Assembly (NCBI GenBank): GCA_002412885.1
Contig: DHVX01000058.1
Location: 1-38,713, forward strand
Reading direction: 5' to 3'
Length of the DNA: 38,713 nucleotides
Source: Bacteroidales bacterium UBA5197
GTDB lineage: Bacteria; Bacteroidota; Bacteroidia; Bacteroidales; Lentimicrobiaceae
In this document: positions 1 through 9,040 of the stretch, piece after piece
Layout of the letters: each line of letters opens with the position of its first letter
Numbering within the stretch: position 1 is the first letter of the stretch
Position numbers and translations under genes: made by a program
Notes under the pieces: generated by a model
Told to the model about the DNA's origin: nothing
Seen by the model: the letters and a program-made list of their open reading frames with translations, nothing else
The model's database searches: none

Positions 1-3000
1 GATATCCTGAACGGTTCAGTCACCCTGACCCTTACAGTAACCAGCGCAGCAGGTTGTGTAAATGCCACCGACTTTATGGTACTGACCATCAGCGATCAGG
101 CAGCAGTTAATGCCGGACTTGATGCGACCATCTGTGAAACAGGTACTTACACTTTGAGCGGCGCAACAGCCAGTGATTATACTTCACTGACCTGGAGCAC
201 CAGCGGCACAGGAACCTTCGATAATGCCAACATTCTTGCAGCAACCTACAGCCCGAGTGCTGCAGATATCCTAGCAGGAAATGTCACACTCACATTGACC
301 GCAACATCAGCCGGTCCATGTGTGGATGCAACAGATGCAATGGTTCTGACAATCAGCCCACAAGCAACAGTTAATGCCGGAGTTGATGCCACCATCTGCG
401 AAGGCAGCAGCTACACTTTGAGCACCGCAAGTGCTTCGAATGCTGTAACTTACACCTGGAGCACCAGCGGAACCGGTGCATTTGTAAATGCAAATGTTCT
501 GAATGCCACTTATAACCCAAGCGCAGGCGACATCCTGAACGGCTCAGTTACCCTGACCCTGACAGCGACCAGCGCAGCAGGTTGTGTAAATGCAACTGAC
601 TTTATGGAACTGACCATCAGCGATCAGGCAGCAGTTAATGCCGGAGTTGATGCGACCATCTGTGAAACAGGTACTTACACCCTGAGCGGCGCGACAGCTT
701 CAGATTACACCAGTCTGTTGTGGACAACCTCAGGAACAGGAACCTTCAGCGATGCAACCTTACTTAACCCGGTTTACACACCAGGTGCAGGAGAACTCGG
801 TTTAGTCACACTCACATTGACCGCTACATCAGCTGGTCCATGTGTGGATGCAACAGATGCAATGGTTCTGACAATCAGTCCACAGGCAACAGTTAATGCC
901 GGAGTTGATGCCACCATCTGCGAAGGCAGCAGCTACACTTTGAGCACCGCAAGTGCTTCGAATGCTGTAACTTACACCTGGAGCACCAGCGGAAGCGGAG
1001 CGTTTACCGATGCAACAATCCTGAACGCCACCTATAACCCAAGTGCAGGCGATATCCTGAATGGTTCAGTAACCCTGACCCTGACAGTGACCAGCGCTGC
1101 CGGTTGTGTTGATGTTACCGACTTTATGATACTGACCATCAACCAGCAGGCAACAGTAAATGCTGGTGTTGATGCTACCATCTGTGAAACAGGCACCTAT
1201 ACTTTGAGCTCCGCGACAGCTTCAGATTACACCAGTCTGTTGTGGACAACTTCAGGCACAGGAACCTTCAGCGATGCAACAGTCCTTAACCCGATTTACG
1301 CACCTGGTATAGGAGAACTTGGTACAGTTACCTTAACATTGACCGCTGAATCAGCTGGTCCATGTGTGGATGCAACAGATGCAATGGTTCTGACAATCAG
1401 CCCACAGGCAACAGTTAATGCCGGTATTGATGCAACCACTTGCGAAGGCAGCAGTTACACCCTTAACACCGCAAGTGCTACGAATGCTGTAACTTACACC
1501 TGGAGCACCAGCGGAACCGGTGCATTTGTAAATGCAAATGTTCTGAATGCCACTTATAACCCAAGTGCCGCCGATATCCTGAATGGTTCAGTAACCCTGA
1601 CACTGACAGCTACCAGCGCAGCAGGTTGTGTAAATGCAACTGACTTTATGATACTGACCATCAACCAGCAGGCAACAGTAAATGCCGGTGTTGATGCTAC
1701 CATCTGTGAAACAGGCACCTATACTTTGAGCACCGCGACAGCTTCAGATTACACCAGTCTGTTGTGGACAACCTCAGGCACAGGAACCTTCAGCGATGCA
1801 ACTGCCCTTAACCCGATTTACACACCAAGCCCAGCCGATATCACTGCAGGTTCAGTCACCCTGACATTGACCGTAACATCAGCTGGTCCATGTGTGGATG
1901 CAACAGATGCGATGGTTCTGACCATCAGCCCACAGGCAACTGCCAATGCAGGAGTTGATGCGACCATCTGCGAAACTGATGGAAGTTACTTTATCTTCGA
2001 TGCATCTGCTACATATGCTGTATCCATATTCTGGACCACCAGTGGTACGGGTTCATTTAATAATCCTACTGCTCAAAACCCGGTTTATACACCTAGTCAG
2101 AATGACATCGATGATGGATTTGTACATCTGACCATGACCATTACCAGTGCATCACCTTGTTTGAATGTAACAGACCAGATGACCCTGTTCATCAGCAGGA
2201 ATGTTGAGGTAAATGCCGGGCCTAATGCAAGCATTTGTGAAGGAGCTTCATACCTCCTTGAAAATGCATCTGCTCAGCATGCAGCTGGATTGCTCTGGAC
2301 CACCAGTGGAACAGGTACCTTTACCGATCCTTCCATTCTTAATGCGGTATATAATCCTTCAGTGGATGATATTTCCTCAGGTACAGTAATACTTACCCTC
2401 ACAGGAACCCCATCATCACCTTGTCTGCCCGGATCAGATTTTATGGTACTTACCATTGATCGTCAATCTGTTGCGGATGCAGGTCCTGATGCTACCATTT
2501 GCGGAGCAACACCTTACCATCTGTCAGGCGCAAGTGCTATGCACCAAACTTCTGTGGTATGGTCAACTTCTGGTACCGGTTCATTCAACAGTCCATTTAG
2601 CGTGAATCCGATATATACACCGAGTCAGAATGATATTGACGACGGATCCGTTATCCTGACAATGACCACATTGTCAGCCGGAGTTTGCGTAATTGATACT
2701 GATGAAATGGTACTCACAATCCTGGCTCCGGTAACTGTAAATGCAGGTATTGATGCTTTGATTTGCGAAGGATCTGTTTACCAGATTACTACAGCATCAG
2801 CAGTTAATACTGCAGGAATACTCTGGACAACTGATGGTACAGGAACTTTTGATGATGCTACCATTATCAACCCGGTTTATACACCAGGTGCTGATGACAT
2901 TGTATCAGGAATGGTAACCATTACACTTACAGGTATTGCTAATGCTCCTTGCACAGATGTTACTGACCAGATGGTTCTCAGCATCAGCAGGCAGACCATT

Positions 3001-6000
3001 ATTACTGCCGGAGATGATGCCACCATTTGTGAAGGCTCTTCCTATGAACTCACCGGTGCAACTGCCATTTATCATCAGTCCATTCTTTGGACAAGCAGCG
3101 GTTCTGGGTTCTTCAGCAATGCCGGAGCAATAAATCCGATCTATACGCCAAGTTTATCTGATATCATCAATGGTTCAGTGATTCTTACCATAACCGGAAC
3201 ATCGGATTTACCATGTACCACAGATCAGGATCAGATGCTGCTTACCATCAGCCGACAGGCTTACGTAAACGCAGGACCCGATGCCGCAACCTGCGGAACT
3301 GAGCCTTATACCATTGCAGGAGCAACTGCAGGAAATTATACCAGCCTTTTGTGGACTACATCTGGTACCGGTACTTTCGATGATGCAACAATAATGAATC
3401 CGGTTTACACGCCTGGAGCCGGTGATCTGGCATTAGGTTCAGTAACGCTTACTTTAACAGCACAGTCTGATTCACCTTGTGTATCATCAACGGATAGTAT
3501 GGTGCTTAATGTACTTATTGCTGCAACTGCCGATGCCGGCGATGATGCAACAATTTGTGAGGGTAATCCATACACCTTAAGTACTGCAGTTGTAACAAAT
3601 GCCACAACTGTTCTCTGGACTACCAGTGGTACGGGATTCTTTGCAGATCCGACAGTGGTGAATGCAATCTACACACCGAGTACATCGGATATTTTGAATG
3701 GCGTAGTAGTTCTTACTGTTAACGCATCTTCAGCAGCACCTTGTACCGGAGATTCTGATTCCATGACGCTGTTTATCAGTAGTCAGGCCGCAGTTAATGC
3801 AGGAGACGATGCCACCATCTGCGAAACAGGTAATTTCATTCTGAGTGGAGCCACAGCCAGCGATTACACATCGCTGACCTGGACTACCAGCGGTGATGGA
3901 ACCTTCAGCAATTCAAGCATAATGAATCCGATTTACATACCGGGTGCTGCTGACATCTCTGCAGGTTCAGTTATCCTGACCCTGACAGCAACTTCAGCCG
4001 GACCATGTATCGATGTCAGCGATTCCATGATTCTCAGTATCAGCCAGCAGGCAATAGCTTTTGCAGGCGACGATGCAACCATTTGCGAAGGATCATCTTA
4101 CCTGATTGCAGATGCAATAGCTCCTGATGCTGTAACTGTGTTCTGGACCACAACAGGAACAGGTTCGTTTGACAATGCCTTTGCTGTAAACCCGGTTTAT
4201 ACACCGAGTCCCAATGATATCCTGGACGGATTTGTTACCCTTTCCATGACAGTCACTTCAGCAACACCTTGTGTACAGGTCAGTGATCAAATGATATTGT
4301 TCATAAGCCGTCAGGCATTAGTTAACGCCGGACCTGATGCCACCATTTGTGAATCTGGAACATATACCCTTTCAGGCGCGACTTCCAGCTTTGCTACCAG
4401 TTTGTTGTGGACAAGTAGTGGAACAGGAACATTCAGTGATGCCACCATTCTGAACCCAGTCTATACACCAAGTATTGCCGACATATCAGCAGGAAATGTA
4501 ATTCTTACTCTGCAGGCAACATCTCAGACTCCTTGTGTTATTGTAACAGATCAGATGACTCTGAACTTCTCACAGCAGTCAACCGCCAACGCCGGAGACG
4601 ATGCAACCATCTGCGAAGGTTCAACTTACACCTTGAATACTGCATTGGCCACCAATGCAGCCAGCATCCTCTGGACCACGAACGGAACCGGAACTTTCAA
4701 CAACGCAACGTTGCAGAATCCGGTTTATACTCCGAGTGCAAGTGATATCCTGAATGGTTCGGTAACGCTTACCATGACTGTAACATCAGCAGCGCCTTGC
4801 GGTAATTCAGCCGACCAGATGGTGCTAAGCATCAGCCAGCAAGCCGTTGTAAATGCAGGACCAGATGCTTCGAGCTGTGGTACAACTCCTTATGCCCTTG
4901 CAGGTGCCAGTGCATCAGATTATACCGGACTGCTCTGGACCACCAGTGGTACAGGTTCTTTCAGTGATGCAACTGCACTCAACCCGGTTTACACACCGAG
5001 TGCTACCGATGTAACTTCAGGTTCGGTTGTTCTGACTCTAACAGCTACTTCAACAGCACCGTGCGGATCTGTAAGTGACGCCATGACACTGAATCTGCCA
5101 CAGCAGTCAACCGCCAACGCGGGAGACGATGCAACCATCTGCGAAGGTTCAACTTACACATTGAGTACTGCAGTGGCCACCAATGCAGCCAGCATCCTCT
5201 GGACCACGAACGGAACCGGAACTTTCAACAACGCAACGTTGCAGAATCCGGTTTATACTCCGAGTGCAAGTGATATCCTGAATGGTTCGGTAACGCTAAC
5301 CATGACCGTAACATCAGCAGCGCCTTGCGGTAATTCAGCCGACCAGATGGTACTAACCATCAGTCAGCAAGCAGCGGTGAATGCAGGACCCGATGCTTCA
5401 ATATGCGAAGGGGAAACTCATACACTTAGCGGAGCAACTGCATCAGATGTAATCGGAGTTCTCTGGAGCACCAGTGGCACAGGAACCTTCAATAATCCTA
5501 CGGATGTTAATCCTGTTTACACACCAAGTCTTGCCGATCTTAACAACGGATCTGTAGTACTTACCATTACCGGAACTTCAGCAGCTCCTTGCGGAAATGT
5601 TTCCGATTTCATGGTACTAAGCCTCAATCGCAATGCAATTGCCAACGCAGGTCCTGATGCTACGATTTGTGCAGGTAGCAGCCACACCTTATCGGGTGCA
5701 TCTGCATTGTTTGAAGCCTCAGTATTCTGGACAACTTCAGGCACAGGAACATTCAGCAGCCAGTATATGGTAAATCCGACCTATTATCCAAGTCAGAATG
5801 ATATAGATGATGGTCAGGTTATTTTGTCAATGACTGCTTATTCATCCGGCACCTGTCCTTCTTCAACCGATCAGATGGTACTGACCATAAGCAATACTGT
5901 ATCAGTAAGTGCGGGTTCTGATGCTACCATCTGCGAAGGTTCATTACACATGCTATTTGATGCTTCGGCAACCAATGCGACCTCTTTGTTGTGGTCAACA

Positions 6001-8043
6001 TCCGGAACCGGAACATTTGATGATCCTACTGTATTGAATGCAGTTTACACACCGAGTCTGACCGACATAGTAAACGGAAGTGTTATTCTTACGCTGACAG
6101 GACAAGCTCCGGAACCTTGTGATCCGGTATCAGATCAGATGGTTCTTACCATCAACAGGCAAACTGTTGTTAGTGCGGGAGATGATACCTCCATCTGCGA
6201 AGGTTCTGCACATGCTTTAACAGGTGCAACTGCTGCATATGCTCAATCTGTTCTCTGGACTACCAGCGGGTCAGGTACATTCAGCAATGCAGGTCTTGTG
6301 AATCCGGTTTACACCCCAAGTGCAGCGGATATTCTGAATGGTTCAGTAATACTTACTCTTACCGGATATGCTCAGTCTCCTTGTCAGAATTCAGAAGACG
6401 TAATGGTAATTACTATTTCCAAACAGGCGGCGGTTGATGCGGGTGTTAATGTCAGAATTTGTGAAACTGAATCACTGACATTAAGCGGTGCAACTGCAAA
6501 TAATGCTGTTTCACTACTCTGGACCACCAACGGTGACGGAAGCTTTGATGATGCAACCCAACTGAATGCGGTTTACACACCAGGCACCAACGATATCATT
6601 GCAGGTTCAGTTACACTCACACTTTCTGCTCAGTCAGCAGGTAATTGTGATCCGGTATCTGATCAGATGATTCTGTGGATCAGTCGCCAGGCCATCCTTA
6701 CAGCAGGAGATGATGCCAACATTTGTGAAGGCGGTTCATACACACTCATAGGCGGTTCAGCGCAATATCAATCATCGGTTTACTGGACAACATCCGGAAC
6801 AGGAACATTCAACAATCCGAATATCCAGAAACCGGTTTACACCCCAAGTGCAAGTGATATTGCCAATGGACAGGTTGTACTTACCATTACAGCAGAGTCG
6901 GCACAGGGATGTACTCCGGTGGTTGACGAAATGGTACTTACTTTCAACAGGCTGCCATTTGCAACTGCAGGTCCTGATATGTCGATATGCCAGGGAGAGC
7001 AATTTACTATTCTTATGGCAACGGCACTTCATTATTCTGATCTGTTATGGACAAGCTCCGGAAGCGGAACATTGCTCAATGCAAACACACTGACTCCTAC
7101 TTATATTCCGGGTCTGAATGAAGCCGGTCTTGTTGAACTGACGCTTACAGTTATGGGCGAAGGTGGATGCAGCAGTTTGAATGCAAGCGATAAGATGCTT
7201 CTGACAATCTACGAAAGTGCAATTGTGGATGCAGGTGAAGATCAGACCATCGCCTTCAACACCAACACTATGCTTGAAGTTGTTGCAAGCGGTGGTTCAG
7301 GTGCTTATGCGTTCAACTGGCAACCGTCATCGCTGTTGTTCTATGCCAATACCAGCAATCCGGTAACACGTAACTTAACCGACCATACCAGATTCTATGT
7401 ACTGGTTACCGATCTGATTACCGGTTGCCAGTCAACAGATTCGGTTATGGTATTCCTCGATGGAATCAACTATCCCCCGGTTGCCAATGATGATTACGAT
7501 ACTACTGCATTTAACACATCTGTCACTGTAAATGTCCTTGGAAACGATTACGATCCGGAGAATGGTGCATTAAGTGTCAGTATCTGCGGTAATCCTTTGA
7601 ATGGTCTGGTGGTTGTAAATTCCAACGGAACCATTACCTATACTCCTTACACCGGATACAGCGGCGTTGATTCTATCTGCTACCGTATCTGCGATAAGGG
7701 TGACCCTGTGCAGTGTGCAGAGGCAATGGTTTACATTCTTGTATTGCCCGAACCACAGATTGACGATCTGGTAATCTATAACGGTGTATCGCCCAATGGT
7801 GACGGAAATAACGACAGCTGGAAGATTAAGGGTATAGAAGGATTCCCTGACAATGAAGTTAAAATCTTCAACCGTTGGGGAACCAAAATCTGGGAAGGCA
7901 AACACTACGACAACAACAATGTCTTCTGGGAAGCTACCAACAATCGTGGCAATCGGGTTCCTGACGGGACTTACTACTACATCCTTGAAATTAAAAATGT
8001 GAAGACATTTACAGGATGGATTTACGTAAGAAGTGAGGACTAA
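1..8043 (+). CDS. Giant repetitive T9SS type B surface protein (5' end outside window)
   Basis: The frame is open from base 1, so the gene begins upstream. The first in-window ATG, at 76, lies inside a repeat and is not the start. 2680 residues are visible. Order: the tail of one repeat unit, 27 complete units of 86-88 residues (about residues 36-2408), a more divergent PKD-like unit with one cysteine, a cadherin/Ig-like domain (about 2492-2585, VANDDYD and GNDYDPENG), and a gliding-motility-associated C-terminal domain (about 2590-2680) with VSPNGDGNND, FNRWG and DGTYYYIL. That last domain is known to target proteins through the type IX secretion system (type B signal). Each unit looks like an Ig/PKD-like beta-sandwich. 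A PorP/SprF gene follows after 27 bases and a PorE-like gene after that, as for SprB-type adhesins. Likely role (inference): a long filamentous adhesin or motility protein at the cell surface. The ligand is unknown. Confidence 0.93.
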   Translation, partial: DILNGSVTLTLTVTSAAGCVNATDFMVLTISDQAAVNAGLDATICETGTYTLSGATASDYTSLTWSTSGTGTFDNANILAATYSPSAADILAGNVTLTLTATSAGPCVDATDAMVLTISPQATVNAGVDATICEGSSYTLSTASASNAVTYTWSTSGTGAFVNANVLNATYNPSAGDILNGSVTLTLTATSAAGCVNATDFMELTISDQAAVNAGVDATICETGTYTLSGATASDYTSLLWTTSGTGTFSDATLLNPVYTPGAGELGLVTLTLTATSAGPCVDATDAMVLTISPQATVNAGVDATICEGSSYTLSTASASNAVTYTWSTSGSGAFTDATILNATYNPSAGDILNGSVTLTLTVTSAAGCVDVTDFMILTINQQATVNAGVDATICETGTYTLSSATASDYTSLLWTTSGTGTFSDATVLNPIYAPGIGELGTVTLTLTAESAGPCVDATDAMVLTISPQATVNAGIDATTCEGSSYTLNTASATNAVTYTWSTSGTGAFVNANVLNATYNPSAADILNGSVTLTLTATSAAGCVNATDFMILTINQQATVNAGVDATICETGTYTLSTATASDYTSLLWTTSGTGTFSDATALNPIYTPSPADITAGSVTLTLTVTSAGPCVDATDAMVLTISPQATANAGVDATICETDGSYFIFDASATYAVSIFWTTSGTGSFNNPTAQNPVYTPSQNDIDDGFVHLTMTITSASPCLNVTDQMTLFISRNVEVNAGPNASICEGASYLLENASAQHAAGLLWTTSGTGTFTDPSILNAVYNPSVDDISSGTVILTLTGTPSSPCLPGSDFMVLTIDRQSVADAGPDATICGATPYHLSGASAMHQTSVVWSTSGTGSFNSPFSVNPIYTPSQNDIDDGSVILTMTTLSAGVCVIDTDEMVLTILAPVTVNAGIDALICEGSVYQITTASAVNTAGILWTTDGTGTFDDATIINPVYTPGADDIVSGMVTITLTGIANAPCTDVTDQMVLSISRQTIITAGDDATICEGSSYELTGATAIYHQSILWTSSGSGFFSNAGAINPIYTPSLSDIINGSVILTITGTSDLPCTTDQDQMLLTISRQAYVNAGPDAATCGTEPYTIAGATAGNYTSLLWTTSGTGTFDDATIMNPVYTPGAGDLALGSVTLTLTAQSDSPCVSSTDSMVLNVLIAATADAGDDATICEGNPYTLSTAVVTNATTVLWTTSGTGFFADPTVVNAIYTPSTSDILNGVVVLTVNASSAAPCTGDSDSMTLFISSQAAVNAGDDATICETGNFILSGATASDYTSLTWTTSGDGTFSNSSIMNPIYIPGAADISAGSVILTLTATSAGPCIDVSDSMILSISQQAIAFAGDDATICEGSSYLIADAIAPDAVTVFWTTTGTGSFDNAFAVNPVYTPSPNDILDGFVTLSMTVTSATPCVQVSDQMILFISRQALVNAGPDATICESGTYTLSGATSSFATSLLWTSSGTGTFSDATILNPVYTPSIADISAGNVILTLQATSQTPCVIVTDQMTLNFSQQSTANAGDDATICEGSTYTLNTALATNAASILWTTNGTGTFNNATLQNPVYTPSASDILNGSVTLTMTVTSAAPCGNSADQMVLSISQQAVVNAGPDASSCGTTPYALAGASASDYTGLLWTTSGTGSFSDATALNPVYTPSATDVTSGSVVLTLTATSTAPCGSVSDAMTLNLPQQSTANAGDDATICEGSTYTLSTAVATNAASILWTTNGTGTFNNATLQNPVYTPSASDILNGSVTLTMTVTSAAPCGNSADQMVLTISQQAAVNAGPDASICEGETHTLSGATASDVIGVLWSTSGTGTFNNPTDVNPVYTPSLADLNNGSVVLTITGTSAAPCGNVSDFMVLSLNRNAIANAGPDATICAGSSHTLSGASALFEASVFWTTSGTGTFSSQYMVNPTYYPSQNDIDDGQVILSMTAYSSGTCPSSTDQMVLTISNTVSVSAGSDATICEGSLHMLFDASATNATSLLWSTSGTGTFDDPTVLNAVYTPSLTDIVNGSVILTLTGQAPEPCDPVSDQMVLTINRQTVVSAGDDTSICEGSAHALTGATAAYAQSVLWTTSGSGTFSNAGLVNPVYTPSAADILNGSVILTLTGYAQSPCQNSEDVMVITISKQAAVDAGVNVRICETESLTLSGATANNAVSLLWTTNGDGSFDDATQLNAVYTPGTNDIIAGSVTLTLSAQSAGNCDPVSDQMILWISRQAILTAGDDANICEGGSYTLIGGSAQYQSSVYWTTSGTGTFNNPNIQKPVYTPSASDIANGQVVLTITAESAQGCTPVVDEMVLTFNRLPFATAGPDMSICQGEQFTILMATALHYSDLLWTSSGSGTLLNANTLTPTYIPGLNEAGLVELTLTVMGEGGCSSLNASDKMLLTIYESAIVDAGEDQTIAFNTNTMLEVVASGGSGAYAFNWQPSSLLFYANTSNPVTRNLTDHTRFYVLVTDLITGCQSTDSVMVFLDGINYPPVANDDYDTTAFNTSVTVNVLGNDYDPENGALSVSICGNPLNGLVVVNSNGTITYTPYTGYSGVDSICYRICDKGDPVQCAEAMVYILVLPEPQIDDLVIYNGVSPNGDGNNDSWKIKGIEGFPDNEVKIFNRWGTKIWEGKHYDNNNVFWEATNNRGNRVPDGTYYYILEIKNVKTFTGWIYVRSED
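106..7224 (+). repeat. Tandem array of 27 coding repeats, period about 264 bp
   Basis: Units begin with a VNAGxDATIC-like motif at 106, 370, 634, 892 and so on. The mean period is 263.7 bp (7119 bp over 27 units). Consensus elements are (V/A)NAG-DATIC-EG, W(S/T)TSGTGTF, N(P/A)(V/T)YTPS, DI-GSVTLTLT, PC, and DxMVLTIS. Each unit has one Cys near position 10 and one near position 72. The first seven units alternate between an A type (ETGTYTLS...ASDYTSL) and a B type (EGSSYTL...SNAVTYTW), giving a dimeric period of about 522-528 bp. Later units are more divergent. Confidence 0.95.
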
Positions 8044-8070
8044 TTCTGAATAACGATAAAATTTAAAACT

Positions 8071-8988
8071 ATGAAAAAGTTAACCGGCTTAGTTTTCCTG
8101 TTCATCAGCATTTCGGCATTTGCCCAACAGGATCCATTGTTTAGCCAGTATATGTTCAACAAACTGGTATTGAATCCGGGGTATGCCGGCAGCCGTGAAA
8201 TGCTGACCATTGATATGCTTAACCGGTATCAATGGGTGGGCATTGAAGGTGCTCCGCGAACATTTACTGTTGGTGCTCATATGTCAACCCGAAACAACAA
8301 GGTGGGTCTGGGCTTGTACGCATATCAGGATGTGCTCGGGCCTACCAGAAATCAGGGACTTATGGCAACTTATGCTTATCGTTTGTTGCTGGGAAGGGGT
8401 AATTTGTCTTTCGGCTTACAGGCCGGATTCAAATACTTCGATTTCGACTGGAGACAGATCAATGTTGAAGACCCTGACTATACTTTTAGTCCTCAGGATA
8501 TTCAAAGGTTTACACCTGATGCCAATTTCGGCATTTATTATCAAAGCAACCGCTTTTTCGCAGGATTTTCCTCCAAGCAGTTGTTTCAGAATGAATACGG
8601 TGTAATAAAGGTTGATAATAAAACAACCTATTCAAAGTTGCTCCGCCATTTCTATGGAATGGCTGGAGTAGCTATTCCGATAGATGAAAAAATTGTATTC
8701 AGACCATCAGTTTTGGTTAAATTTGTAAAAAATGCACCCCTGCAGGTGGATGTCAATGCAAGTGTAATCTTCGACAATGTTTTCTGGGTTGGGACTTCTT
8801 ACCGATCGGAACACGCAATAGTTTTTATGACAGAGTTCAGAGTCACTGATAAAATAAGGGTCGGATATTCTTATGATATCTATCTGAATGAACTGCAACC
8901 CCATAACAAGGGCTCTCATGAATTCCGTCTTGGTTTTGACTTTGATATCTATCAGGACAGAATGCTGACCCCTCGATTCTTCTTTTAG
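8071..8988 (+). CDS. Type IX secretion system membrane protein, PorP/SprF family
   Basis: This 305-residue protein has an N-terminal signal peptide (MKKLTGLVFLFISISAFAQ) and then the family hallmark QDPLFSQYMFNKLVLNPGYAG region, in which these proteins start the mature chain. The rest alternates short aromatic-rich strands and ends in an aromatic FFF, as expected for an outer-membrane beta-barrel. Family members work with the T9SS and are often encoded just downstream of a substrate carrying a type B C-terminal domain, as SprF is for SprB. Here the gene lies 27 bases after such a substrate, so it is most likely that protein's dedicated export or anchoring partner (inference). Whether it is the core PorP or a substrate-specific paralogue cannot be told from this window. 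The linkage favours the latter. Confidence 0.92.
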   Translation: MKKLTGLVFLFISISAFAQQDPLFSQYMFNKLVLNPGYAGSREMLTIDMLNRYQWVGIEGAPRTFTVGAHMSTRNNKVGLGLYAYQDVLGPTRNQGLMATYAYRLLLGRGNLSFGLQAGFKYFDFDWRQINVEDPDYTFSPQDIQRFTPDANFGIYYQSNRFFAGFSSKQLFQNEYGVIKVDNKTTYSKLLRHFYGMAGVAIPIDEKIVFRPSVLVKFVKNAPLQVDVNASVIFDNVFWVGTSYRSEHAIVFMTEFRVTDKIRVGYSYDIYLNELQPHNKGSHEFRLGFDFDIYQDRMLTPRFFF

Positions 8989-9040
8989 TCTGTTACATTT
9001 TGCTGATTTATTGACTGGTTTGTTTTGCTAAAAAATAAGT

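Noticed and set aside
106..7224. Regular repeat array considered as CRISPR or satellite DNA
   Set aside because: The 264-bp units keep one open frame, with conserved protein motifs and synonymous changes. It is a coding array.
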